From Sphaeroforma sirkka (taxonomy: Eukaryota > Opisthokonta > Ichthyosporea > Ichthyophonida): DNA of 64,000 nt. The DNA lies in NCBI GenBank assembly GCA_001586965.3, contig LUCW03000030.1:200001-264000 (forward strand), written 5' to 3'. This document shows positions 22,001 to 33,100 of this stretch, piece by piece (within the stretch, counting starts at the first letter, position 1; each line of letters opens with the position of its first letter). The notes under the pieces are model-generated. The model was not told the DNA's origin. It was given only the letters and a program-made list of their open reading frames with translations, and did no database searches. Position numbers and translations under genes: made by a program.

Positions 22001-25000
22001 GAAGTACAAAGCAGCTCAAAGAATAGAAGACTAGTGAAGTACAAAGCAGCTCAAAGAATAGAAGACTAGTGAAGTACAAAGTAGCTCAATAAATAGCAGA
22101 CTAGTGAAGTACAAAGTAGCTCAAAAAATAGAAGACTAGTGAAGGACAAAGCAGTCCAGAGAATATAAGACAAGTGAAGTACAAAGTAGCACAGAGAGTA
22201 CATTCTGAAAATGAACACAAGAGAACGTCTCACGACAGATAGCGTAGCAACAGGAGCGACTATAGCAGACCTGCCAACACACAGACCACTATACACAGAC
22301 GACTATATACACAAGACTATACACAGACGACTATACACAGACGACTAGTCACAGAGGTATACACACAGGACTATACACTGCACAATATACAGAGGATTAG
22401 TCACAGAGGACTAGTCACGGAGGACTAGTCACAGAGGACTATACACAGAGGACTAGTCACAGAGAACTATACACTGGACAATACACAGAGGACTAGTCAC
22501 GGAGTACTAGTCCCAGAAGACTAGTCCCAGAGGACTAGTCACAGAGGACTAGTCACAGAGGACTATACACAGAGGACTATACACACCGGACTATACACAC
22601 GACAATACACAGAGGACTATACACACGAGACTGTACACAGTCAACTATACACAGAGGACTATATACAGACGGGTGTACGCACAGACTATGAATAACCAAA
22701 CAGTACTAAAAATCGCTACTGCGAAAGACAAAAAAACAGGCCAGAAGCCAGCAAACGGCAAACAACTGGAAGCACACCACAGGAAACACCACACGTGGAT
22801 TGCACGGGAGGATGCAACAGCAATTAAAGATGGCAGAGACTGACAGGGACACAATGAGAAAGCACAGTATAGGGAGCTCAGTACAGGCCGAGGCACTAAG
22901 CATGAGCACGAGCACAGGCGCACAGTGCATGTACCTTTGCTTTGGGTTCGTCGTCGCCACTGTCGTCGCTGTCAGCCACATCGCTGTCCATCTCGCTCTC
23001 ACCTTCTGAGCTACCCTCCTCCTCATCACTGCCACGCTCGCCTACACAAAGCAGCCACAAAGGGTACGATAGAGCCATGGTCTTGTAAAAGAAGAATGCA
23101 TATACATATGATATCTCAAAAAGCTGCAATAATTATATATCTGAACCAATCTAAAACTCTCTTCAGTGCACATTTAATGTGACAAACAACACAGACAGGC
23201 ATAGGAGCCAGAGTTGCGGCTCTACCAACATTGTACCTATTTTAACAAAACGAACCCAACCCTTTGAACTTATCTATCGGTAGCAGTGTAAGTGTTTGTA
23301 CCCATCTTGCTGCATAACTGTGAGACATGCACATATCCTTACCTTTCGCCTGTCCGCTGGTAGCTTGCTCCTCGTCACTTTCTCCACCACTCTCGTCCGC
23401 ACTGTCCTCGGCCTCTGATTCTGCGCTGCCCTCGCCCTCCTCCTCGCTGTTGTCATGGTTTCCGCATGATAGGGAATAGTTGTTCAATGAAAAAGATAGA
23501 TTGTAACAGGTGCAAAGAGTTCTGTGCATTATTTTGTCATATCAATAAACGGAGAACAGATATATTCGTGACACTGACGTCAACACCCCTCTCATATAAT
23601 CCTTAAGAATTTGTAACTAATAAAAGTGCTCATCATCTCGTCTCTACCAGGTTCATATCAAGTAGCAAATATAACCCCTCGAGGTTAAAATCAAGTAGCA
23701 AACATAAATTAATCAAGTAGCAAATATAACCTCTCGAGGTTAGAATCAAGTAGCAAATATAACCCCACAAGGTTAAAATCAAGTAGGAAATATAACCCCA
23801 CGAGGTTAAAATCAAGTAGCAAATATAAACCCACGAGGTAAAAACCGAATAGCAAATATAAACCCACGAGGTTAAGACCGAGTAGCAAATATAAACTCAC
23901 GAGGTTACACAACTTTGCTCCACACCCGAAAATGTCGTTGACACCTTGAAGACCTCACATCCTTAGCTTATATATCGCAGCCAAGGTTTAATTATCCGTT
24001 ACGATGCAACATAACAAACCCGTGTAAATTGCGACCATATACATATATTGCACACAAACAATAGCGCTCTGTTCACACCCACCCACCTGCTTGTCACCCC
24101 TTCACCACCGTACGCACTCGGCAGTCCCTTCGACAGATCAACCTCCTTGCCCTTGTACATCATCTGGCCGTTCTCATAGTACACCTCATTCTCATCCTTG
24201 TCCAGCATCAGGTTACCATCCAGGTCTTCTACAGACTGCAGAGCCAAGGCAGCCGCAGCCGCACTCTGCGTCGTGTGTTTCTTGACTGACTTGGAGTCCA
24301 CCTGCACGGCCTCCCCACGCATGCGGCGCAACCGATTGGCCTCGAGGGTGCGCAGTTCTTCCAGAGCTTCTGTGGCGATTTCTTCATCTGTCTTTAGACT
24401 GTAGTGTGGCAAAGAAGTATAAGGACAACTTAACAAGGAATTTCTGTGGCGAGTTCTTCCTTTGTCATTAGACTGTAGTGTGGCAGAGAAGTATAAAGAC
24501 AACTTAACAAGGCGCCAATAGAACGATGATGGACAAGACCCCAACGATGCACGGAGAGACTTGTGTATTAAAATCAGTTGAAGCTTGAAGGGCATCATCT
24601 CATCTCATCTGCAAAGCACACAACCTCCGACACGTGACTGCCAGCATACAGTACACCAATAGGTCTAATAGGAGATGGAAAGTACTCACTAGGTCTAATA
24701 GGAGATGGAAAACACTCAACACGCACCTGCACAACGCTATAATACGCACAAACCCACACTGAACGCCTACCGATCTGTCGCCTTCGCCTTGAGCTCATAC
24801 GCCAATGCACGCACAGACAAATCGTAGTCGTCCCTATCCGCTCGGTTGACCTTCTTCTCCGCTTCGCGCGTGTCGTCTGTGTGCACGTGCAGTCGGCCTT
24901 CTTTCATAATCTCCCCCAGGTAATCATCCAGCTCCTCGATTTTCTCCAAATTCTCGATCTTTTCATTTTGGCGCTCCATTTTATACAGCTTGGACTTCTT

Positions 25001-27429
25001 GACCACTTCCATCATAATCTCTTTGCGCGTGAGCGGTTTGTCGCCAGGCTTGCGCTCGGACTGTGCATAGTGAGTTAGGGGTCGGTCGAGTGAGCTCAAA
25101 AATTTAGAAATTCATCTCAACATGTTTCCGTTCACATTCATGTATGTAAAAGGAAGTACTCATATACGACAATCATTTCCAATAACCGTTTGTGTGTATA
25201 ACATTCAGTTTATGCCTTTCAGAAGCCCTAATACTCTATACTCGACTACTGAAACGATTGCTCGCGGAGACAGGCGACAAAATGTTGTCACTACAAAAAC
25301 AACCAACCAGCTTGCAGTGTTCTGAGCACCCACTATCAACCTTTCGTACGCACACTCCCTTCCAGCTCCCACAATATATAGATCTGTCACTTATACTCGA
25401 ACACCCACCTTCGGTACGTCAGTACATGCATCTTTGCGCTCACAAAAAATATTGCATCTGCCTTTACATGCAGAATATATACCTACCAACCGCAACCCTT
25501 ACCTCCTTCTCGAAGCCACCGAAGTGCAGCTCTGTGTTGTACCGGGTGTCTCCATCGACCTCTTCATCATCAGACAGTCGCAAGTCTCGCTCATCAAAGT
25601 CGTCGATCTCAGCCAGTGAGCGCCCGCCGTGGGTCAGAAACATCTCCTCCTCTTCGTCTTCACTCATAGTTGTGTGGTTGCCCAAACTGCCTCCCACACC
25701 GGCGCCATCTGTGTGGTACATGCGCAACATAACTCATGAAAAGGCAAATTACAATGAACTCAAGCTTAACTAGCAGGTGGCAGCCTCTTAACTACCCACT
25801 CACTACCTTCTCCATTGGGAGGGATCCGTGTAAATGTATCTACGTCAGCTCGTTATTTACAGCTTGCAATCGTTGTTATTTACAGCGAACAAAGCGACCA
25901 TTTGTATTGTGCTGAGGACGTAATGGTAGCCGCCACAACGCGATTGTGATAAGATTGCGTCACACAACCATCAAATCATTAACAACGAAGTACCTCATTC
26001 CAGAACGCTGATTTCGCTGTAGCACTACCAAACGGAATAATCACAAGCATTTCGCATATATCAAATTGGAGGCACAAGTGCGCCTTCTAAGCAACTCATC
26101 CGTGACCTTGATATGCGCCTGTACATGCATACATCAATACCACGCATGAGCTGTGCCAAGTGCACACTATACACAACACTGCTACTAGTCGCCGCTTAAC
26201 TACACCTACCGTCACCCAGGTTATAGACGGCACTCTTTTCACGTCGTTTCTGCCTCTCCACAGCGAATCGTTTGAGCATTTTCTCTTCGGCCGTGAGCGT
26301 CTCATCTTGTTCTCCAAAACGTCTGTCGACAAACTGGTTCACTTTGTGTTCGTTTTTCAGACTTGGCAGGAGTGTCTCACGACGCTGTTAAAAGTTGTAG
26401 TAGTAAAAAGAAATCAATAGGAATAGTCGAATGTCTAACAAATGTCTGAAGAGGTCCATGGTTGCCTTTAGACACGCTGAGACAAATCATTATATTACTC
26501 CTGAGTGCCGTACACTGAAGCTCCCGCATTTAAACACGGCTGAAATGACGAGGCCTTTATCACTGACAGTTTGCACTCTTATCGTTACAGTCAGAATACA
26601 TATTCCCGAGGAGACGCCAATGATGAATGATAGAGCAGGACTCACTATACGCACACTGAACTACGGGAACCGATCCAGCAATACCAACCAAATTGTATAC
26701 ATAGGTTGTAAAATTAAGTCCACAACTTCGAATCGCAAACGAACAGAATTGTAACAGACAGACGCGAGGTGACGCGAATGCCGAATCTATATTCATTGGG
26801 ATATGGGTCTGTGGCCTGTTGTCAGAATAATGGAATGCGAGTTACGCAACTGTAGCAGAAACTATGTCACCAGAGGTGTACATTCTGTGTGCAAATGTAA
26901 CAGGCAACCGTAAAGCAAAGGTATCCGAACTTTCACGAACAATTAGGCATCGGAAAGTGAATCAAACCTTTCGTCTGTGAGTACCAAAGGCATGCGCTTG
27001 TGAAACTTGACAGATATTATTCGATACTATATGAAATTTTGTACACCAAGTATTTGCATAGAAAGTTACGCCGCGACTCAATTCTATGAGCAATGCGTTT
27101 ATCCCTTCCAAAGATGATATCAAGAATCCCATTTAGCTTACCTGAAATACTATCAGACTAGAGAAACGATGAAGCATCATGAGTGAATACACAAACATAT
27201 TAAAACAGAAATATATAAACATATATATTGTATATACATATACATGTGTGTATATATGGGTATATGTATAGATATACAAATTTAGACATATTCATACATA
27301 TATATATATATATATAAAGATTTATATATATATATATGTATATATCTCTATATATTAAAGAGATATATATATATATATATATATATCCATATATAATCCA
27401 TATATACATGCACATTCATATCACATATC

Positions 27430-27472
<43 letters not shown>

Positions 27473-28103
27473 TAATATATATATATATATATATAATATA
27501 TATATATGCAATATATATACATGTTATATACATAATATATGTATGTATACATACATATTATATATATTATATACATATATATATATATATTATATATATA
27601 TATATATTACATACATAATATATATATATATATTATAATAATATATGTATTACATAACAATATATATACATACATATATATATATATATATTATATTATT
27701 GTCATATATATTCATTATTACATATCATCAGCATACACACACACATTATCACATTACAACAACTTATTGATCACACATGCATATGCATAACGTATGTGTG
27801 TATTGTTGTATATATATATACATATATATATATATGTACACGTACACACATCCATATATGTGATGTGTGTCGTGCGTGTATTGTGGATGCATATGTATGT
27901 ATGTGTGTTTACACGCGTGCATATGTGATATGCATATGTGTGCGTACACACATGCGCATGTGATGCAACTTGTGTGTGCAATTATTATATATCAACGTAT
28001 AAAAAAATATCCCGTATTAATATTTAACGATATATTAAGAAATATATATATATATATATATGTGTGATGTGTGTGTGTGTGTGTGAGAATGAGAGAGGGA
28101 GAG

Positions 28104-28189
<86 letters not shown>

Positions 28190-28192
28190 TGC

Positions 28193-28232
<40 letters not shown>

Positions 28233-28524
28233 CACATTCACATGTAAGTTACTTTTCACATAGGCAGTTGTGGTAATTTACCTTTGAAATGGCAGTGTGT
28301 CTTGACTTGAGTCGATTACCCATCTCTCCCTTGACCTTTTTGCCTATGACCTCATGTTTTTTCCTATTGACACGCAGGTCAAATGGATTAGATGGTAAAT
28401 CATTCAGCCCTCTGAGCTTGGCCATAGCTACTTCTGACTTGCCCTTCGCTTTCATAGTTGAGGCCCCTGTGTCCTTCTGCTTGGCCTCCCCAGTTTGTAC
28501 GAACTTCCTTTTGCGTTTCGCCAT
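16040..28524 (-). CDS. NOP14: NOP14, nucleolar small-subunit processome protein
   Basis: Thirteen minus-strand exons join in phase: 28524-28282, 26384-26210, 25708-25503, 25060-24771, 24398-24087, 23446-23343, 23041-22935, 21603-21286, 20579-20287, 20040-19571, 18808-18621, 16890-16760 and 16289-16040 (1,028 residues; animal and fungal homologues are near 800-900). NOP14 acts in the nucleolus in the SSU processome for 18S rRNA maturation. Family motifs appear in order: NPFDLRVNRKKHEVIGKK (exon 1), FVDRRFGEQDETLTAEEK (exon 2), LTHGGRSLAEIDDFDE (exon 3), a basic helical part (exons 4-5), an acidic Ser/Glu tract (exons 6-7), ELPYTYKMPEDIEGFAELL (exon 8), LLFPVSDLQHPV (exon 9), FKPVALRQFNPKFED (exon 12) and the C-terminal RELKQDAQFIARQKLKDK (exon 13). 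Exon 10 adds an Ala/Glu and Lys-rich insertion that explains the extra length. The exon 12 donor is GC, required by phase. Confidence 0.93.
16927..17220. repeat. Seven perfect-length 42 bp tandem units in a NOP14 intron
   Basis: Seven copies of a 42 bp unit starting AAAACATATCACTTAATCCA and ending CAACTGTGTGTT, almost identical (two single-base variants), plus a partial eighth. They lie in the intron upstream of exon 12 and stop 36 bp before its acceptor. Because 42 is a multiple of three, the plus strand is open across it, but this is antisense to the gene and shows no other coding sign. Confidence 0.95.
17330..18298. repeat. 38 bp tandem array split by an insertion
   Basis: Units of about 38 bp built on AACGAACCCAATCGATACTA and TTGAGAACGTTACCTAG run from 17330 to about 17625 and again from about 17928 to 18298, in the same NOP14 intron as the 42 bp array. 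A 300 bp unrelated piece separates the halves. Confidence 0.93.
17626..17927. other. Unidentified ~300 bp insertion inside the 38 bp array
   Basis: Non-repeat sequence bounded on both sides by TTAACT, which could be a TTAA-type target duplication. It contains a perfect 7 bp stem, GTCCTCG and CGAGGAC around a 7 bp loop, near 17652-17672. There is no open frame of note and no clear terminal inverted repeats. It may be a short non-autonomous element or a fragment of a longer one. Confidence 0.4.
19431..19571. repeat. 34 bp repeats that carry copies of the NOP14 exon 10 donor
   Basis: About four 34 bp units lie directly against the donor of NOP14 exon 10. In minus-strand terms each unit begins GTATGTGCGTGTTTACATGA or the same with GC in place of GT, so the true 5' splice site GTATGTGCG is repeated downstream, alternating GT and GC forms. 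Confidence 0.9.
21745..22200. repeat. 36 bp minisatellite in a NOP14 intron
   Basis: About twelve imperfect units of 36 bp built on GTGAAGTACAAAGCAGCTCA followed by AAGAATAGAAGACTA. It lies in the intron between exons 7 and 8, which encode the acidic tract and the ELPYTY domain. The Phe/Leu/Cys-rich minus-strand open frames here come from the repeat. Confidence 0.93.
22285..22680. repeat. 14 bp minisatellite, GACTAGTCACAGAG / GACTATACACAGAG
   Basis: Two interchanging 14 bp motifs fill this part of the same NOP14 intron, immediately beyond the 36 bp array. The units vary in order with no fixed higher-order pattern that I can see. Confidence 0.92.
23637..23915. repeat. 33 bp minisatellite in a NOP14 intron
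   Basis: About eight units built on AAGTAGCAAATATAACCCCA and CGAGGTTAAAATC, in the intron between NOP14 exons 5 and 6. Confidence 0.92.
24360..24510. repeat. 73 bp tandem duplication spanning the NOP14 exon 5 acceptor
   Basis: Two copies offset by 73 bp share TTAGACTGTAGTGTGGCA and AGAAGTATAA. The left copy holds the real acceptor at 24398/24399 and the first codons of exon 5 (RLKTDEEIATE). The right copy, in the intron, keeps an acceptor CACTACAG and codons that would read RLMTKEELATE, so it is a decoy 3' splice site with a fossil exon start. Confidence 0.85.
27200..28229. repeat. AT-rich microsatellite field with a (TA)n(TG)n tract
   Basis: TA runs, TATG/CATA mixtures and short non-repeat islands fill most of NOP14 intron 1. 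The right end, 28107-28229, is a clean TA run, a TG run of about 50 bp, then TA again, stopping about 50 bp before the donor of exon 1. Confidence 0.93.
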
Positions 28525-30174
28525 GGTGTGTATATGGATGTGTATCTATTTGTGTAAGTAGAGTCGCCTTCACTTGTGAAATATATACGGGTCCTCTTAA
28601 GTATGACCGTGTCGGTTTAGTATGAGTCCTGTGATATAGTACGATCAAAAGAGAACTACACACGGCTGAATGAACGGGCTCTCATATCAGAGACATACAG
28701 AAAGTAAATTATAAACTGATATTATAAAATATGCTACACGTGCACCCAAAAAAAATTGTGGACAAGAGTACAAAAAGCCACGAAGGCGCCCAATTTTATT
28801 ATTATGTACAAATTGTACTTGCTTGCAACACACTCGTACAAACCTCACTTCATTGCGTAAATACAAACACGAACAAACTACAGAAAGAAGAACGGTTGTA
28901 CTTTAGTTTTTTAACACAATAAATAAGCCTATATGGATGCGAGTACATGTATTTATATATATACATATAGTATATATATATATGTGTGTGTCTGTGTCTG
29001 TGTCTGTGTCTGTGTCTGTGTCTGTGTCTGTGTGTATGTATGTGTGCATAAACATATACACACACATAGCAGAAAGTGAAGTGATCATAAGAATAGCAGA
29101 AAGCAAAGTGGTCCTACGAATAGCAGAAAGCAAAGTGGTCTTACGAATAGCAGACAGTGTAGTGGTCATAAAAATAGCAAAAAGCAAAGTGGTCTTACGA
29201 ATAACAGAAAGTAAAGTGGTCATAAGAATAGCAGAAAGCAAAGTGGTCTTGCGAATAGCAGAAAGTAAAGTGGTCATAAGAACAGCAGAAAGCAAAGTGG
29301 TGGTGATGATCTACTTTTGAGTTAACTCGTACGTGACTGCGTTCACTAGTTTTCACATCGCCTTATTCTACATGTATGAGGCTGGGTGCACCTGTAGTTG
29401 TTTGAAGGCGCGATTTCCAGCAAAACTTTGACCGCACCCTTATCTTGCAGCTAAACTCCAAGACCTGGAAAGTTCAGATAAATATTCATTCTTATCTGTA
29501 TATAGATTCCCTTCCTATACATATTCATAAGTCTGGCCAGTACCATTGCAAGTATCTCTGAAAGTTCCATATACTCCTATATACAATAAAAAAGATTTAT
29601 ATTTTTATATAGAACCCCTTTCTACACGTATATAGATCATGTACTTTTTATACACAATACAAATGCAATGCATAAGTCTGCCTATTACCATTACAAGTAT
29701 ATGTATCACTGAAAGTTCACATATAAGAATCTCGCAAACATGTCTTTCAACACACAGTTGTCACGATTGCAACAGGAAAATGGTCATCCAATTTCATCAT
29801 TTTCTGCTAGCAAAGACAGGCAACCCTGACTCGAACACTTCGGCACATATGTGGAACCACAGGCATAGAGTGGAATCAACACTTGACCCTATATCTATCT
29901 GATATTGTGTCATCTTTTACTCGCATTTGATGGCGGTGGCAACTTCAATATTTTATGGTTGCAGTTGCTATATGCTATTCCAACTGCAAGTTTTTAATTG
30001 GAATCTAACGGCCATTCTTGCCCAAACATCTGACTTGGTCGACCACTTCTAAGTTTACAATCATCTCATACATCTGTAATTGATACGCATAATCTATTAC
30101 TATAATGTAGTGGATATCTCATCCCACATGTGCATCTGACACATGCACCCGCTTGTGTATATAGCGCTGCTAGA
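28525..30174. other. Spacer between NOP14 and the MED30-like gene
   Basis: Both flanking genes are on the minus strand, so this stretch should contain the NOP14 promoter and the 3' end of the MED30-like gene. It holds a (TCTGTG)n run at about 28988-29031 and the 27 bp array next to it. No further coding segment or clear promoter element was recognised. Confidence 0.5.
29068..29305. repeat. 27 bp minisatellite with alternating unit types
   Basis: About nine units built on GCAGAAAGCAAAGTGGTC, ending alternately in TTACGAATA and ATAAGAATA, which makes a loose 54 bp dimer. The plus-strand frame is open because 27 is a multiple of three. Confidence 0.9.
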
Positions 30175-33100
30175 TCACAGCTGGCGAACATTGCTGGTGG
30201 TAGCCATGACAGACGAGATGTTCCTCAGCTGCGCAATTGCAACCGTCAGGTGTGTGTTGCGCTTCTCCAACTCCTGCAAATTGTTTGTGAAAGCAAGCAG
30301 AGCCAAGCATTAGCACATCAACTGCTCATTGGGGCAGTATACTGGGGCTACGGTGAATCGAATAATGCAAATAAATCTTAATTTTCCATGCACGTGACCA
30401 TCAACAGGCCAATAGATATGTCCCTATCCGTATACGTGTCTGTAAGTAGACCTCAAACAACCATTTCTCGTATGCGACCGTCTCTGCGACCACTCCATTT
30501 CCCCCCGTGACACACAGAAGTGACTGGCTGCTCCTCGAGATAAGCCACACATTTGTACATATTGGGTAGACAGCAATTACCACTGATTGGTGATCACACG
30601 CCTTCTGTTGCTTCTACTTTCATCAGCTACGGTTTCCGCGATTGAGCAGTAGTCATGGATATGCAGCCGCCACACTAGAGTCGGGATCTATATGGCAAGG
30701 TTTATATCCAGCTCTCAAACCCGATCATGAACACTAAATTTCACTTGGAACACACTTACTTATTCATATCCCCAATAATACACGAAATTCATACATACGC
30801 AAGTACGAACGTTCCTCAGATCACATACTTCCCACATTGCCACACACTCATTATGCTGATACCTAAAACCCTCAACCCTAAGGTTCCTCAAACCACACAC
30901 TTCGCACATTGCCAAACACCCATGATGCTGATACAATGTTCCGAGACGAATATTACTTCAATATTCGACTCCCACAGTCTGCTATAGACAATCAGCCGCA
31001 CCTACAAACGAACAAACACAAACCACTCAAACGATTCGTGAAACCCTAAACCCTAAGGCTCCTCAAACCACACACTTCGCACATTGCCACACACCCATGA
31101 TGCTGATACAATGTTCCGAGACGAATATTACTTCAATATTCAACACCCGCAGTCTGCTATGGACAATCAGCCGCACCTACAAACGAACAAACACAAACTA
31201 CTCAAACGATTCGACCGAACAGCGAATGTACAACGCAACTGCACAGTGCGACTGCATAGGCGGCAACAGCTGTGGCAGTGTTTACTAAGACAGTATCTGC
31301 ACTCGACCACGCAAAGTCAGCTAGATGCAACAGCTCGGCAGCCAATGCTATGAGACAGTCCAGATGCTTTACTGCCATGTACATATAAGGTTCCAACAAC
31401 AGGCAAGCATAGTATAAGCAAGGCGCCACAGCAGCACATGAGTCTTCGTGAATGTACATAGGCGTAACAGGTGTATCCTTGCATTCTACCTACCACTCTC
31501 AGGCGGTTCCTCTGTGCCTCCAGCTGTAAATGTTTGGCGGTATCTGCGGCACTCATCTCGGATTGTTCCGTGAGTACAACCTTCTCTTTCCTCCCCACCC
31601 ACTCTGCCGGGCAGATTCTATTTATAGCTTGCAAGTGGTCCCGCAATTGCTGAATTGCGGTATTGTACGATTCTAGTCGTTTGGCTAATCTCTCGTTGAA
31701 TTCTTCATTGGATTTTGCCCCGTCTTCTGTGGTGTCCTTCCGTTGTGATTGAGAGCGCTTGAGTGTCTCTAAGCAGATACCAATAACCAAGAGGATAGAT
31801 ACGCGGGTGTAGAGATATGTACGTTAGTATATGAATATATCTAATATGAATATATCTGAATATATATATCCATAACAGACTATGTATACGTATAGGCTAA
31901 TGCGAGCATATGTAGTAGATAGTGATAGGAATACGACGAACTGTGTGGGGATGGGAAGAATAGAGAGCTGACCATCAAACCGGTGTGAAAAGACGCATGT
32001 GTGTGGCTATCTACAACAGTGATGATTGCAGTTACGTGGCAGCACCGATCACCAGAAAGCATGAACATATTGATCAAGGATACCTACAAATCAAACTACA
32101 ATTGGCGGCGCAACTGCCAGCAAAACAGTTCAATCACAGCATAACTTAACCTGATGCAGACAACAAATGTATCAGTGTGGACAGATGGTGTGTGCAAGTT
32201 TGCGCTTTTGCAGGTGAATATATATACACTGACTACAATGCGTACATGGAGTGACTTACTGTTGTTGGCGGTGCCTGGCTCTTGTTCTACGCCCACTGCT
32301 TGTTCGTCGTTGGTCTGCGGATTGAACAGTTTGTACTGCCGAACACCAGAACGACCGAAATCAGAAGAGTCATATCATACACCGAGGTAGGGCAGCGGCT
32401 CATTGGAGGGTGTCTCACTCAAAACACACACAGAGGCGCATATGCATGCACATATCACCTGGGCTTAATACCTACTATGGATGTAGCTGTGCATGATCAA
32501 GAGCACTGAACCTATAACCAATCTCTGCGCAGACATGCTAGCAGAATGTGCTGGCTCACCCACAACTTGCCCGCAGTAGGGCAAAAGGGCCATCGCGCTG
32601 AGATACTCACATGCCTATGTAGGTGTAAGTACACTTAGTTATAATCGCACGTCTATGCAGGTGTATGTACACTTGGCTATACTCACACGTCTATGCAGGT
32701 GTATGTACACTTGGCTATACACACGTCTATGCAGGTGTATGTACACTTGGCTATACTCACACGTCTATGCAGGTGTATGTACACTTAGTTATACTCGCAC
32801 GTCTATGCAGGTGTATGTACACTTGGCTATACTCACACGTCTATGCCGGTGTATGTACACTTGGCTATACTCACACGTCTATGCAGGTGTATGTACGCTT
32901 GGCTATACTACTCACACGTCTATGCAGGTGCATGTACACTTGGCTATACTCACACGTCTATGCAGGTGTATGTACGCTTCATTATACTCACACGTCTATG
33001 CCGGTGTATGTACGCTTGGCTATACTCACACGTCTATGCCGGTGTATGTACGCTTGGCTATACTCACACGTCTATGCAGGTGCATGTACACTTAGTTATA

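Noticed and set aside
31040-31060. Interstitial telomere sequence, CCCTAAACCCTAA
   Set aside because: Only two units are present, and they lie at the joint of a larger tandem duplication.
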